Positions 52,749 through 62,591 of a stretch of DNA of 64,000 nt are shown here, one piece after another. The translations under genes were made by a program, and so were the position numbers. The stretch's first letter is position 1. Every line of letters begins with the position of its first letter. The stretch is taken from the NCBI GenBank assembly GCA_002360635.1, contig DEQW01000005.1, positions 15,658 to 79,657 on the forward strand, in the 5' to 3' direction. Origin of the DNA: Flavobacteriaceae bacterium UBA3356 (lineage in GTDB: Bacteria; Bacteroidota; Bacteroidia; Flavobacteriales; Flavobacteriaceae). The notes below the pieces were generated by a model. It was not told the DNA's origin and did not search any database. It worked only from the letters and a program-made list of their open reading frames with translations.

Positions 52749-53651
52749 ATGGCGAAAGCAACAAAAAAACAAGCCTTAGGACGAGGACTTTCAGCTTTAC
52801 TGAATGATCCCTCAAATGATATAAAATCTGCTGAAGATAAAAACGCAGACAAAGTAGTTGGTAATATTGTTGAATTGGAACTGGATACAATTGAAGTAAA
52901 TCCATTTCAACCACGTACCAGCTTTAATGAAGAAACATTGCGTGAGTTAGCTTCTTCCATAAAAGAATTAGGGGTAATTCAGCCTATAACCGTTCGTAAA
53001 TTAGGTTTTAATAAATACCAATTAGTAAGTGGAGAGCGTCGTTATAGAGCTTCAAAACTAATAGGCTTAGAGCGTATTCCTGCATACATACGCATTGCGA
53101 ACGATCAAGAGTCGTTAGAGATGGCCTTGGTAGAAAACATTCAACGCCAAGATTTAGACCCTATAGAAATTGCACTCTCTTATCAACGTCTAATTGAAGA
53201 AATTGAAATTACACAAGAAGAATTAAGTGATCGTGTGGGTAAAAACCGTTCGACGATTGCCAATTATTTACGTCTTTTAAAACTTGACCCTATTATCCAA
53301 ACTGGAATGCGGGATGGGTTTATTTCAATGGGTCACGGACGTGCTTTAATCAACGTTGATGACGCTGATCATCAATTAGACATTTACGAAAAAATTCTTA
53401 GCAACAAGCTCTCTGTTCGTGATACCGAGGCTTTGGTGCGCACCTACAAGTCTGGTGATGAAAAACAAAGCAAGCCAGCTAAAAAGGCAACACCTCAATT
53501 TGCCAATAAAGGCAGAAAAGAATTAGAAGATCTTTTAGAAACAAAAGTTAATGTAAAAGTTTCAAAGTCAGGAAAAGGGCAATTGGTTGTTCCTTTTAAA
53601 AACAAAGAAGATTTTCTACGCATTCTCAAGCTATTAAAAAGTGAAAAGTAG
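52749..53651 (+). CDS. parB: Chromosome partitioning protein ParB
   Basis: A 300-residue CTPase/DNA-clamp protein: KKQALGRGLSALL, the ParB/Srx domain VNPFQPRTSFNEETLRELASSI, GERRYRASKLIG (CTP-binding), ENIQRQDLDPIEIA, and the helix-turn-helix TQEELSDRVGKNRSTIANYLRLL. A C-terminal dimer domain ends with FKNKEDFLRILKLL. It belongs to the parA-parB-DUF5683-dapB-lepB-wbqC string; its stop overlaps the DUF5683 start by 11 nt. Confidence 0.96.
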   Translation: MAKATKKQALGRGLSALLNDPSNDIKSAEDKNADKVVGNIVELELDTIEVNPFQPRTSFNEETLRELASSIKELGVIQPITVRKLGFNKYQLVSGERRYRASKLIGLERIPAYIRIANDQESLEMALVENIQRQDLDPIEIALSYQRLIEEIEITQEELSDRVGKNRSTIANYLRLLKLDPIIQTGMRDGFISMGHGRALINVDDADHQLDIYEKILSNKLSVRDTEALVRTYKSGDEKQSKPAKKATPQFANKGRKELEDLLETKVNVKVSKSGKGQLVVPFKNKEDFLRILKLLKSEK

Positions 53652-54240
53652 GTTTTTAAATATCCTATTTCTTGTACTGGCAATTTCAACTTTTGCACAA
53701 GAAGCCGATTCTACTGCTGTACAAAAAGATAGCGTGGTTGTATCTGAAAAGAATAATGGAATCGTAATAAAAGATACTGTTTTAGATAAAAAACCATACA
53801 ATCCGTTAGCCCCATCAAAAGCTGCGTTTTACTCGGCTGTAGTGCCAGGTTTAGGGCAAGCTTACAATAAAAAATATTGGAAGATCCCTATTGTTTATGC
53901 AGGAATGGCAACCGGAGTTTATTTTTATTTGAAGAACGATGATGATTATAATCAGTTTAGAGACGCCTACAAAAGACGTTTAGCTGGTTTTACTGATGAT
54001 GAGTTTCAAGGAATCTCAAACGATCGATTAATAGACGCACAACGAAACGCTAAAAAAAACAAAGATTACAGCATTATTGCTGTGGTCGTTGTATATATGT
54101 TGAATATTGTCGACGCAAATGTTGATGCACACCTTCAGCAGTATAATATTTCAGAAGACCTTTCAATTACTCCAAATTTTGAAGTAAACCCAATTAACAC
54201 ACAAGCCAATTACGGTTTATCATTTCGATTTAAATTATAA
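53641..54240 (+). CDS. DUF5683 domain-containing exported protein
   Basis: A 199-residue protein starting with GTG inside the last codons of parB. It has a signal peptide (MKSRFLNILFLVLAISTFAQ), a polar spacer, and the DUF5683 core KAAFYSAVVPGLGQAYNKKYWKIPIVYAGMATGVYFYLK, with two hydrophobic segments, plus IIAVVVVYMLNIVDANVDAHL. It is widely conserved beside parB and dapB in Bacteroidetes; the function is unknown. Membrane or envelope location is inferred. Confidence 0.87.
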   Translation: MKSRFLNILFLVLAISTFAQEADSTAVQKDSVVVSEKNNGIVIKDTVLDKKPYNPLAPSKAAFYSAVVPGLGQAYNKKYWKIPIVYAGMATGVYFYLKNDDDYNQFRDAYKRRLAGFTDDEFQGISNDRLIDAQRNAKKNKDYSIIAVVVVYMLNIVDANVDAHLQQYNISEDLSITPNFEVNPINTQANYGLSFRFKL

Positions 54241-54944
54241 TGAAATTAGCAATTTTAGGATACGGTAAAATGGGTAAGACCATTGAAAAGTTAGCTCTTG
54301 AAAAAGGCCACGAGATTGTCTATAAATCAGGTAGTGATTTTGAAGAAGGAACCCTTAAAAATGCCGAAGCAGCTATAGAGTTTTCAGTACCCGAAGCGGC
54401 TGTAAAAAATATAACACTTTGTTTTAAAGAAAGTATTCCTGTTGTTTGTGGTACAACTGGTTGGCTCGATGATTATGAAAAAGTGCTAAATATATGTGAA
54501 GAGCGTAACGGAAGATTCATTTATGCGTCCAACTTCAGTGTAGGTGTTAATTTATTTTTCAGTATGAATGAGCATGTAGCTAAGTTAATGGCGCCGTGGG
54601 ATGAATATGATGTTTCTGTAGAAGAAATTCATCACACGCAAAAAAAAGATGCGCCAAGTGGCACGGCTATTACCATCGCAGAAGGGATTATAAAACATTC
54701 TGATAAAGAAAACTGGAAGTTAGATGAAGCTTCAGAAAAAACAATTCCTATTACAGCAAAACGGGAAGGTGATGTAAAAGGGACACACAGTGTAGAATAT
54801 AGCTCAAAAATTGATACTATTTCAATAAAGCACGAGGCTCATACACGTGACGGATTTGCAAAAGGTGCTATCCTTGCTGCCGAATGGCTTTCAAAAAAAG
54901 AAAGCGGTGTTTACACGATGAAAGATGTGTTGGGAATTTCGTAG
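54240..54944 (+). CDS. dapB: 4-hydroxy-tetrahydrodipicolinate reductase
   Basis: Second step of the diaminopimelate branch, NAD(P)H-dependent. The 234-residue protein has the Rossmann opening MKLAILGYGKMGKTIEKLA, VCGTTGW, SNFSVGVNLFF, and the catalytic motif EEIHHTQKKDAPSGTA (His-His and Lys). It is shorter than E. coli DapB, as usual for Bacteroidetes. Start overlaps the DUF5683 stop (TAATG). Confidence 0.96.
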   Translation: MKLAILGYGKMGKTIEKLALEKGHEIVYKSGSDFEEGTLKNAEAAIEFSVPEAAVKNITLCFKESIPVVCGTTGWLDDYEKVLNICEERNGRFIYASNFSVGVNLFFSMNEHVAKLMAPWDEYDVSVEEIHHTQKKDAPSGTAITIAEGIIKHSDKENWKLDEASEKTIPITAKREGDVKGTHSVEYSSKIDTISIKHEAHTRDGFAKGAILAAEWLSKKESGVYTMKDVLGIS

Positions 54945-55012
54945 TATTGCATTGTAATTATTAAAAAATTAGATAAAAAAGAAGATACATATCTTCAGAA
55001 AATATATAAAAG

Positions 55013-56587
55013 ATGAGTTGGACAGGTTGGTTAATATTTTTCCTATTAGTACAAGTAATCCACTTTTTGGGTACTTGGAAGTTATACGTTAAAGCCGGAA
55101 GACAAGCTTGGGAAGCTGCAGTTCCTGTTTATAACGCTGTGGTTTTAATGAAAATTATTAACCGTCCTTGGTGGTGGACCATTCTACTTTTTATCCCTAT
55201 TGTTAACTTAATTATGTTCCCCGTTGTTTGGGTAGAAACTCTTAGAAGTTTTGGCCGAAACAGCAATGCAGATACTTTTCTTGCTATCATCACACTAGGC
55301 TTATATATTTACTACATAAATTACACGCAAGAGGTTACGTATATTGAAAAACGTAGTCTAAAACCTCGTACAGCAGCAGGTGAATGGGTAAGTTCTATTT
55401 TGTTTGCAGTAGTGGCAGCAACTATTGTACACACCTATTTTATGCAACCGTTTACCATCCCTACCGCATCGTTGGAAAAAACGTTATTGGTAGGTGATTT
55501 TCTATTTGTAAGTAAGTTTCATTATGGTGCTAGAGCACCTATGACGCCACTTTCATTTCCAATGGTTCACGATACCATTCCCGTGGTAAAAACAAAGTCA
55601 TATATTCCTAAACCGCAAATACCGTATTTTAGATTTCCAGGTTTTGAAGATATTGAACGCAATGATATTGTGGTGTTTAACTGGCCAATTGATGAGTTTG
55701 AAGATATTGGACCACCACCAAAAGGTCATGCTTACAAGCCTATTGACAAAAAATCGAACTACGTAAAACGTTGTGTGGGCTTACCGGGAGACTCTTTAGA
55801 AATACGTGACGGTTATGTATACATAGACGGAAAGCAAAATGATCTTCCAGACCGTTCTAAAATTCAATTTTCATATGCATTTAGAACAAAAGGCAAAATA
55901 AACCCTAATATATTTAGGAATCAATACGATATTACTGATGGCATTGGGTATGACGAAAATTTAAAAGCATACATTCTACCAGCAGTTTCAGATGAGGCGT
56001 TGGCTAAGATGAAGAAGAATCCAAATATAGCTGAGGTTTTTAGGTATAAATCTGAAAAAGACATGTTTGATGCAGGTATTTTTCCGCAAGACGATCGGTA
56101 TAAATGGAACGCCGATAATTTTGGACCAATTTATATTCCTAAGAAAGGTGCTACAGTTGACATAAACCTTGAATCACTTCCGTTTTACCGTCGCATAATA
56201 GAGGTATATGAAGGCAGCGAATTAGGTATTGACAATAAAATAACCACTTCTGGAAACCAAGTATTGCTCAATGGAAATCCTATGAGCAACTACACCTTTA
56301 AACAAGATTACTACTGGATGATGGGTGATAATCGTAACAACTCGCAAGATGCGCGTATGTGGGGTTATGTACCTTTTAACCACGTAGTTGGTAAACCGGT
56401 TTTTATCTGGATGAGCTGGGATGGCACCAAACAAGGTATTATGAATAAAATACGTTGGGAACGTCTGTTTACAACGGTTGGTGGTAAAGGAAAACCAGTT
56501 TCATACCTTTCCTATTTCTTAGTTTTATTAGGTATTTGGTTTGCTTTTGATTTCTTCAGAAAAAGAAGAAAAAAGAGCGGTAAGTAA
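55013..56587 (+). CDS. lepB: Signal peptidase I
   Basis: Removes signal peptides at the periplasmic face of the inner membrane. The 524-residue protein is long for the family: three or four N-terminal membrane segments (e.g. LIFFLLVQVIHFLGTW, ILLFIPIVNLIMFPVVW) precede the S26 catalytic domain with Ser153 in IPTASLEKTLLVGD and Lys252 in YVKRCVGLPGD, then MMGDNRNNSQDARMWG. Another hydrophobic segment near the C-terminus (YFLVLLGIWFAFDFF) is present. An insertion of about 100 residues splits the domain, typical of Bacteroidetes LepB. Confidence 0.95.
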   Translation: MSWTGWLIFFLLVQVIHFLGTWKLYVKAGRQAWEAAVPVYNAVVLMKIINRPWWWTILLFIPIVNLIMFPVVWVETLRSFGRNSNADTFLAIITLGLYIYYINYTQEVTYIEKRSLKPRTAAGEWVSSILFAVVAATIVHTYFMQPFTIPTASLEKTLLVGDFLFVSKFHYGARAPMTPLSFPMVHDTIPVVKTKSYIPKPQIPYFRFPGFEDIERNDIVVFNWPIDEFEDIGPPPKGHAYKPIDKKSNYVKRCVGLPGDSLEIRDGYVYIDGKQNDLPDRSKIQFSYAFRTKGKINPNIFRNQYDITDGIGYDENLKAYILPAVSDEALAKMKKNPNIAEVFRYKSEKDMFDAGIFPQDDRYKWNADNFGPIYIPKKGATVDINLESLPFYRRIIEVYEGSELGIDNKITTSGNQVLLNGNPMSNYTFKQDYYWMMGDNRNNSQDARMWGYVPFNHVVGKPVFIWMSWDGTKQGIMNKIRWERLFTTVGGKGKPVSYLSYFLVLLGIWFAFDFFRKRRKKSGK

Positions 56588-56628
56588 AAAAGAAAAGCAT
56601 CTCTATTTGCTTAGCTAATTTTGTTGAA

Positions 56629-57249
56629 ATGGAATCTATTTTAGTACATCCTACTTATTTTCCTTCCATCGCACAAATGGTGGCTGTAAGCCAAGCCGAA
56701 AAGTTGGTTTTTGAAGTGGCTGGCAATTACCAAAAACAGTCATACCGTACTCGTGCGTATATTGCACATAGTAACGGAAAGCTGTTGCTCAACATTCCTA
56801 TAAAACATACAGGAAAACGTCAAAAGTCTAAAGAAGTTATGGTAGAAAATGATTTTCCTTGGCAATCGCAACACTGGAAATCATTAGAAACGGCATACCG
56901 CACTTCCCCCTTTTTTGAGTTTTATGAGGACGAACTATATCCGTTGTTTAACGAACCAGCTGAAAGGCTTTTAGACCACAATATCCGTATTTTCAATACT
57001 GTTTGTGAATTAATAGAGTTAGAAGTTCCTATTACTTACACACAAGAATATTTAAAAGAACCTGAAAACAACAAAGACTTGCGTTATTTAGCGAAAGCAA
57101 AAAACCAAAAAACATTCAATTTAAAGCCTTACAAACAAGTTTTTGAAACTAACCACGGGTTTCTATCAAACCTATCTATTTTGGATCTATTATTTAATGA
57201 AGGGCCCAACACACTTAATTATTTGCAACAACAGGAAGTTCAGTTTTGA
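56629..57249 (+). CDS. WbqC family protein
   Basis: A 206-residue cytoplasmic protein: ILVHPTYFPSIAQMVAVSQAEKLVFEVAGNYQKQSYRTRAYIAHSNGK is the WbqC pattern (Y-F-P-x-I...Q...YRNR...G). WbqC homologues occur in O-antigen clusters and, as here, conserved next to lepB in flavobacteria; their activity is not firmly established. The gene starts 41 nt after lepB and ends 11 nt from the convergent bshC. Confidence 0.85.
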   Translation: MESILVHPTYFPSIAQMVAVSQAEKLVFEVAGNYQKQSYRTRAYIAHSNGKLLLNIPIKHTGKRQKSKEVMVENDFPWQSQHWKSLETAYRTSPFFEFYEDELYPLFNEPAERLLDHNIRIFNTVCELIELEVPITYTQEYLKEPENNKDLRYLAKAKNQKTFNLKPYKQVFETNHGFLSNLSILDLLFNEGPNTLNYLQQQEVQF

Positions 57250-57260
57250 GGTTTATTATA

Positions 57261-58853
57261 TTAGAGTTCTAAAACAGTAAATTTATTCACTAAGGGGTCT
57301 AAATTATTTTTAACTTCAGAAAGTAAACCCTTTCCATGTTCTAAGTAAAATTCTGAAAAATTCATGGTGCGTTCTTGCAAACTTTGGTTGGGGAATAATG
57401 TGTTTTGAATTTTTGTTAGTCGTTCTAACTCATCTGCTAGTTTGCGTTTCTGTGCTTTCAATAAACGCTTTTCTAAGTTATCTAACCCGTTTAACTGCTT
57501 TTTTTCTTGTGCTCCAACGGCTCCTAAAAAAGAAGCATCTGTTTTTTCAGCAATTGTATATAACTCTTTAAACTGCTGCTGAAGATGCTCACGCTGTTTA
57601 GAAAAATCGATATCAATTTCTGAAATACGATGCGTGTGCTTTGTTTTCAATTCATGTTGTTTCAGGAATAAGTCTTCTACTGAAACATTTAACTTATCAA
57701 GTTTTTTTGAAAGCTTAGAAGGTAGAAGCAACACTGAGTTCCGAAGCAATAGCATAGGGAAAGGCACTTCTACCGCATTAAAATAATCTTTTAACTGAAG
57801 CCAATAGGCCAATTCACCACCACCGCCAACATAACATAGATTGGGTAACACCACCTCTTGAAACAGTGGTCTAAGTAACGCATTGGGTGAAAACCGCTCA
57901 GGATGATTCGCTAACTCTTCAAGCAATTCTTCTTTTGTAAAAGATAGTTCAGTTTCGTTAATGTAAAAGGATCCGTCTCTTTCAACAATACGTTCGCGAA
58001 GCCCTTCTTTCAAGTAAAACAAGTTTATTTCCCGTGGGTGTACTTGTTCGGTGTAACCTAAATCAGTGAGGTGTTTGGTGGTTTCTGTTACTTTTTTAAA
58101 AGAAAGGTTTTCAGTCAACTCTTTTTCAGCATGCGGGATAAACGCTTTTTTGAGTGAAGCATCATTTCCGTCAATAATTACGAGTCCGTATGTTTTAAAC
58201 AATTCGTTAGCAAGGTAACGAGTAGCAGCTGTTAGGTTTTTATGTTTCGTATACGCTTCTGCAAAAAGGTCGGTTAGGTATTGTGCGTGTTCACTATTTC
58301 CCAATTTGGCTTTTACAGCTCCTAAAACCTCCTCTAATCCTTTTGTAGATAATTCCCCTACTGCTCCAGACGCTTCCCTACTCCACTGTATTTTTTTCCT
58401 TTCGAGATTAAAATAGTTTATCTCTTCAAAATCGTGGTCTTCGCTTGCCATCCAATAAACCGGTACAAAATGGTTTTCAGGGTGTTCTTTGTTTAGTTTT
58501 TCTGAAAGATTAATTACTGAAAAAATCTTATATAAAAAGTAAAGCGGTCCTGTAAATAAATTGAGCTGATGGCCAGTAGTGATGGTAAAGGTATTCTTAT
58601 CTGCGAGCGATTGTATATTATCCCGCGTTTCTTTGGAAATGGAAGCGTTTATATATTGCTTTTTTAATGCTTCAACTAATTTATCTCTAGATTCCTGTGT
58701 AAAACTTTGCTTCTTTTCAATCTGTTTTTTGAAGTTCCCCATCTTCGGAAAATTTCCGTAGAAAGAGGTTAAACTATCTTTTTCAGCAAGATAGTCGCAA
58801 ATTAAGTTTGAAAAATAACCTGTTTCGGCGTACGGGATTGTTTTAGTTGGCAT
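57261..58853 (-). CDS. bshC: Bacillithiol biosynthesis cysteine-adding enzyme
   Basis: Adds cysteine to glucosaminyl-malate in the last step of bacillithiol synthesis. The 530-residue protein has the Rossmann-like core FTITTGHQLNLFTGPLYFLYKIFSVINL, PVYWMASEDHDFEEIN, LVIIDGNDASLKKAF and CYVGGGGELAYWLQLKDYF, and a long C-terminal coiled coil (~390-510). Bacillithiol occurs in Firmicutes and many Bacteroidetes. bshA and bshB are not in this window. Transcribed alone from a TACCTTTG promoter element. Confidence 0.93.
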   Translation of the reverse strand: MPTKTIPYAETGYFSNLICDYLAEKDSLTSFYGNFPKMGNFKKQIEKKQSFTQESRDKLVEALKKQYINASISKETRDNIQSLADKNTFTITTGHQLNLFTGPLYFLYKIFSVINLSEKLNKEHPENHFVPVYWMASEDHDFEEINYFNLERKKIQWSREASGAVGELSTKGLEEVLGAVKAKLGNSEHAQYLTDLFAEAYTKHKNLTAATRYLANELFKTYGLVIIDGNDASLKKAFIPHAEKELTENLSFKKVTETTKHLTDLGYTEQVHPREINLFYLKEGLRERIVERDGSFYINETELSFTKEELLEELANHPERFSPNALLRPLFQEVVLPNLCYVGGGGELAYWLQLKDYFNAVEVPFPMLLLRNSVLLLPSKLSKKLDKLNVSVEDLFLKQHELKTKHTHRISEIDIDFSKQREHLQQQFKELYTIAEKTDASFLGAVGAQEKKQLNGLDNLEKRLLKAQKRKLADELERLTKIQNTLFPNQSLQERTMNFSEFYLEHGKGLLSEVKNNLDPLVNKFTVLEL

Positions 58854-58873
58854 ATAACATTAGAAAATTGACA

Positions 58874-58881
58874 CAAAGGTA
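58874..58881 (-). promoter_or_regulatory. -7 promoter element of bshC
   Basis: Minus strand TACCTTTG, an exact TANNTTTG match, 20 nt before the bshC ATG. No clear -33 TTTG. Confidence 0.45.
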
Positions 58882-59008
58882 ACCACTTTGCGTGGTTTGT
58901 GATTTTAAAGATACGTTAATGTTGGCGGGTTTCAAATTCGAAACTTTTTTGAGATTTCAATTCTATAAATTCAGCTATCTTTAACGCTTCAAAGAAAAAC
59001 ACATACGA

Positions 59009-61498
59009 ATGAACAAGCTTTTCACTCTCCTCTTTTTATTTGTTTCAACATGTATTTTTGCACAAGTACAATCTCCAGAAGAATTTTTAGAATACAAAAT
59101 AGGCACCCAGTTTTCACGTCATGCCGATGTGGTAAATTACTTTCAACATGTAGCTGAAAACAGCAATATGGTTACCTACCAAACGTACGGTAAAACCAAT
59201 GAACGGCGTCCGCTGACTTATGCAATTGTTTCTTCAGAAGAAAATCTAGCAACTATTGAAACCATTAGAACCAATAATTTAAAAAGTATAGGAATAGAAT
59301 CGGGATCTGCAAATCCTGAAAAAGCTATCGTATGGCTTAGTTACAATGTACACGGCAACGAAGCTTCCAGTACCGAGGCAGCAATGACAACGTTGTACGA
59401 ATTAATTACTAAAAAGCAAGATTGGTTGCAAAACACGATCGTAATTATCGATCCATGTGTGAATCCCGATGGTCGCGATCGGTATGCAAATTGGTACAAC
59501 CAAGTAAAGGCAACACCTTACAACCCTTCACAAGATGCAACCGAACATCACGAACCTTGGCCAGGCGGGCGTCCTAATCATTATCTTTTTGATTTGAACC
59601 GTGATTGGGCGTGGGCTTCTCAAGTAGAAACACGCCAACGTTTAAAAGTTTATAACCAATGGATGCCGCACGTTCACGTAGATTTTCACGAACAAGGCAT
59701 TAACGAACCATATTACTTTGCTCCCGCAGCCGAGCCGTTTCACGAAATCATTACTCCGTTTCAGCGAGATTTTCAAACACAGATTGGTAAAAACCACGCC
59801 AAGTATTTTGATAAAGAAGGCTGGCTGTTCTTTACACGCGAGCGTTTTGATCTATTATACCCTAGCTATGGGGACACCTACCCTGTTTTTATGGGAGCCA
59901 TTGGTATGACCTATGAGCAGGCTGGGCACGGTTTTGCAGGTTTGGGGGTCAATACCGACGAAGGCTTTGAGCTTACGTTAAAAGACCGTGTAGCGCATCA
60001 TACCACTACTGGTCTTTCTACCATAGAAGTGGCTTCAAAGAATGCGGCTACATTAACTTCAGAATTTAAAAAGTTTTTTACTACTACTGATTCTAAATAT
60101 AAAAGCTATGTTCTTACTGGAAAAAAAGATAATATTCGTGCTTTAACTGAACTATTGGACATACACCAAATACAATATGGATATACCAATAGCGGCTCGG
60201 TAACGGGATATAACTATGCCGATGCCCAAACAGGTTCTATGAAAGCCGAAAATGCATTGGTGGTCAGCACCAACCAACCAAAAGGTAAAATGGTGAAAGT
60301 ATTGTTCGAGCCTAAAACAAAACTATCCACACCCGTAACGTATGATATTACCGCATGGAGCCTGCCGTATGCGTATGGATTAGATGCCGTAGCAAGTACA
60401 TCGTTGGTTTCGGCTAATGACAATCCGCCTACTACTTTTAAAACCAATACTGCTGTTTCAAGCGCAGCAGGTTATATTGCTAAGTGGAACAGTATGTACG
60501 ATGCTACTTTTTTAGCTGATTTACTAAAACATGACATCCGTGTGCGTTTTTCTGAAAAGAAATTAAGCTTTAATGATAATACATTTGACCGTGGAAGTTT
60601 GATTATTACTCGAAGTGACAATAAAAACAATTCAGCTTTTGATACAACGGTAACCAAACTTGCCAATAAGCATAAGCGTGAGTTATATGCTTCCAGCACC
60701 AGTTTTGCTGACACGATGACCGATTTTGGTTCGCCCGATATTAAAGTAGTGAACAAACAACGTATTGCTGTGCTGCAAGGTGAAGGCACTTCTTCGTTAA
60801 GCTATGGTACCATTTGGCATTTCTTTGAAAAACAGCTAGAATATCCTATTACCTCAATCAACACCGATGATTTTGATGATATTAACCTAAGTAACTATGA
60901 TGTATTGGTCATGCCAAGCGGTTGGTATGGTGACATTTTAGACGATGACATGTTTAATACGCTAAAAGACTGGGTTCGCAACGGTGGAAAAATAATTGCC
61001 ATTGGCAATGCTGTACGCAGCTTTAAAGGCAAAGATGGGTTTGCTCTTCAATTAAATGGTGATGAATCTAAAGAAGAAAGCACAGATTCAACCAAAAGCA
61101 ACAACCTTACCCCCTATGATCAACGTGAGCAGGAAAGTACGAAAAACATGATAACAGGAAGTATCTTTAAAGTAACCATGGACCCTTCTCACCCAATGGC
61201 CTTTGGGTACGGCGACAACTATTTCAGTTTAAAATTGGGAAGCACTTCGTACCGTTTTTTAGATTCTGGTTATAACGTTGGCTATATTAAAGGCGAAGCA
61301 GAAAACGTTTCCGGATTTGCAGGTGATGAAGCAAAAAAAGGCTTGACCGACTCTTTGGTGTTTGGTGAAGACCGTATTGGTCAAGGATCGGTAGTATATT
61401 TAGTGGACGATGTCCTGTTCCGTTCGTTTTGGCAGAACGGAAAACTACTGTTTGTAAACAGTCTGTTTTTTGTAAACAACAATGCGTTTACCCTTTAG
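59009..61498 (+). CDS. M14 family zinc carboxypeptidase-like protein
   Basis: An 829-residue exported metallopeptidase. Signal peptide (MNKLFTLLFLFVSTCIFAQ); M14 domain with zinc ligands His115 and Glu118 in NVHGNEASS, IDPCVNPDGRDRY, FDLNRDWAW (substrate Asn-Arg) and HVHVDFHEQG (third ligand); then a long C-terminal region (~390-829) that includes a class I glutamine-amidotransferase-like fold (VLVMPSGWYGDILDDD, NGGKIIAIG). This architecture is common in Bacteroidetes. Likely periplasmic or surface peptide degradation. No sorting tail seen. Confidence 0.9.
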   Translation: MNKLFTLLFLFVSTCIFAQVQSPEEFLEYKIGTQFSRHADVVNYFQHVAENSNMVTYQTYGKTNERRPLTYAIVSSEENLATIETIRTNNLKSIGIESGSANPEKAIVWLSYNVHGNEASSTEAAMTTLYELITKKQDWLQNTIVIIDPCVNPDGRDRYANWYNQVKATPYNPSQDATEHHEPWPGGRPNHYLFDLNRDWAWASQVETRQRLKVYNQWMPHVHVDFHEQGINEPYYFAPAAEPFHEIITPFQRDFQTQIGKNHAKYFDKEGWLFFTRERFDLLYPSYGDTYPVFMGAIGMTYEQAGHGFAGLGVNTDEGFELTLKDRVAHHTTTGLSTIEVASKNAATLTSEFKKFFTTTDSKYKSYVLTGKKDNIRALTELLDIHQIQYGYTNSGSVTGYNYADAQTGSMKAENALVVSTNQPKGKMVKVLFEPKTKLSTPVTYDITAWSLPYAYGLDAVASTSLVSANDNPPTTFKTNTAVSSAAGYIAKWNSMYDATFLADLLKHDIRVRFSEKKLSFNDNTFDRGSLIITRSDNKNNSAFDTTVTKLANKHKRELYASSTSFADTMTDFGSPDIKVVNKQRIAVLQGEGTSSLSYGTIWHFFEKQLEYPITSINTDDFDDINLSNYDVLVMPSGWYGDILDDDMFNTLKDWVRNGGKIIAIGNAVRSFKGKDGFALQLNGDESKEESTDSTKSNNLTPYDQREQESTKNMITGSIFKVTMDPSHPMAFGYGDNYFSLKLGSTSYRFLDSGYNVGYIKGEAENVSGFAGDEAKKGLTDSLVFGEDRIGQGSVVYLVDDVLFRSFWQNGKLLFVNSLFFVNNNAFTL

Positions 61499-61573
61499 GT
61501 CAAACTCTTAAAATAGTGTAAAACAGCCTTTGAAAGTATGTGCTTTATAGTACCTTCGGAAAAAAGAAGTATT

Positions 61574-62377
61574 ATGAAACGTATATTTTTACTTACCCTA
61601 ACGGTGCTGTTTTTTGCAGCCTGTAATAATTCAGAAAAGAAGAAAACGGAAGAAGCTTCCATGACTGCGGAAGTGGAACTAAAAGAAACTACGAATAAAC
61701 CTGCATCCGAAACATTTTTAGACATCACCCCTATTGAACACGCCACGATGGTGCTGCAATGGGATGACACTGTATTATATGTTGATCCTGTTGGCGGAGC
61801 CGAAGCTTTTGAAGGACAGCCAAGTCCAAATATAATATTGGTAACCGATATTCACGGCGACCATATGAATGCCGAAACCATTCAGGCAGTACTAACCGAT
61901 AAAACAAAGCTAATTGCCCCACAAGCCGTAGCCGACAAGCTGCCAAAAGACCTTCAAGATAAAGTACAGGTGATGAACAATGGTGAAAGTGCCATGCATT
62001 TTAATATTGCCATTGAAGCCATCCCAATGTACAATCTACGGGAGGAGGCCTTGAAATTTCATAAAAAAGGACGCGGTAATGGCTATATTCTTGAAAAAGA
62101 TGACAAACGGGTATATATTTCCGGAGATACAGAAGACATCCCAGAAATGCGCAACCTTACCAATATTGACATTGCTTTTGTATGTATGAATTTACCCTAC
62201 ACTATGCCAGTTGATAAAGCCGCTGAAGCCGTTTTAGCCTTTAAGCCCAACGTAGTATATCCATATCACTTTAGGGGTACAGAAGGGCTAAGCGATGTTA
62301 GTAAGTTTAAAGATTTGGTAAACAAGGGAAACGGAGCTATTACCGTAACCCAATTGGATTGGTATCCTAATCAATAA
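61574..62377 (+). CDS. MBL-fold metallohydrolase lipoprotein
   Basis: A 267-residue lipoprotein; the ATG at 61574 gives MKRIFLLTLTVLFFAAC with a lipobox, better than the upstream ATG at 61538. The domain is a metallo-beta-lactamase fold of the UPF0173/UlaG-like type: ITPIEHATMVLQWDDTVLYVDPVGG, DIHGDHMNAETI (metal ligands), YISGDTEDIPEMRNL (Asp ligand) and VYPYHFRGTEG (last His). Substrate unknown. It lies 75 nt after the M14 gene and ends in a terminator. Confidence 0.88.
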   Translation: MKRIFLLTLTVLFFAACNNSEKKKTEEASMTAEVELKETTNKPASETFLDITPIEHATMVLQWDDTVLYVDPVGGAEAFEGQPSPNIILVTDIHGDHMNAETIQAVLTDKTKLIAPQAVADKLPKDLQDKVQVMNNGESAMHFNIAIEAIPMYNLREEALKFHKKGRGNGYILEKDDKRVYISGDTEDIPEMRNLTNIDIAFVCMNLPYTMPVDKAAEAVLAFKPNVVYPYHFRGTEGLSDVSKFKDLVNKGNGAITVTQLDWYPNQ

Positions 62378-62414
62378 AAAAGAAGTATTACTAACCTACA
62401 TATGCTTAGAAGTT

Positions 62415-62449
62415 GCCTGTAAAAACTCTAATTTACAGGCTTTTCTTTT
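62415..62449 (+). terminator. Terminator of the MBL-fold gene
   Basis: A perfect 9-bp stem GCCTGTAAA (62415-62423) with TTTACAGGC (62432-62440), followed by TTTTCTTTT. Confidence 0.85.
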
Positions 62450-62453
62450 GGTA

Positions 62454-62591
62454 TTAATTGAGGTTGCTTCGAGCTTTGTTCGGGGTAATGTCTGTTTTTG
62501 GAACATAGCCCATACCCATTCCCGAAGCATCCCCGAAGAAACCCCGAACAAAACCCCTTAAACCTTGGGTAAAGTGTGCATATGTCGTCAT
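62454..62591 (-). CDS. Possible small protein (45 aa), unknown
   Basis: An ATG-initiated ORF of 45 codons encoding a glycine-rich amphipathic N-terminal part (GLRGFVRGFFGDASGMGMG) and a polar end (YVPKTDITPNKARSNLN). It looks more protein-like than the longer overlapping frame 62428-62628. I do not recognise it with certainty. Codon use is richer in G+C than neighbouring genes. It lies in the otherwise gene-free stretch after the MBL gene, on the opposite strand, with CATATG and GAATGCA direct repeats just upstream of the start. Confidence 0.35.
   Translation of the reverse strand: MTTYAHFTQGLRGFVRGFFGDASGMGMGYVPKTDITPNKARSNLN

Noticed and set aside
51861..54940. parS sites around parAB
   Set aside because: I looked for the GTTTCACGTGAAAC-type palindrome; the CACGTG hexamers seen in the window lack the symmetric flanks.
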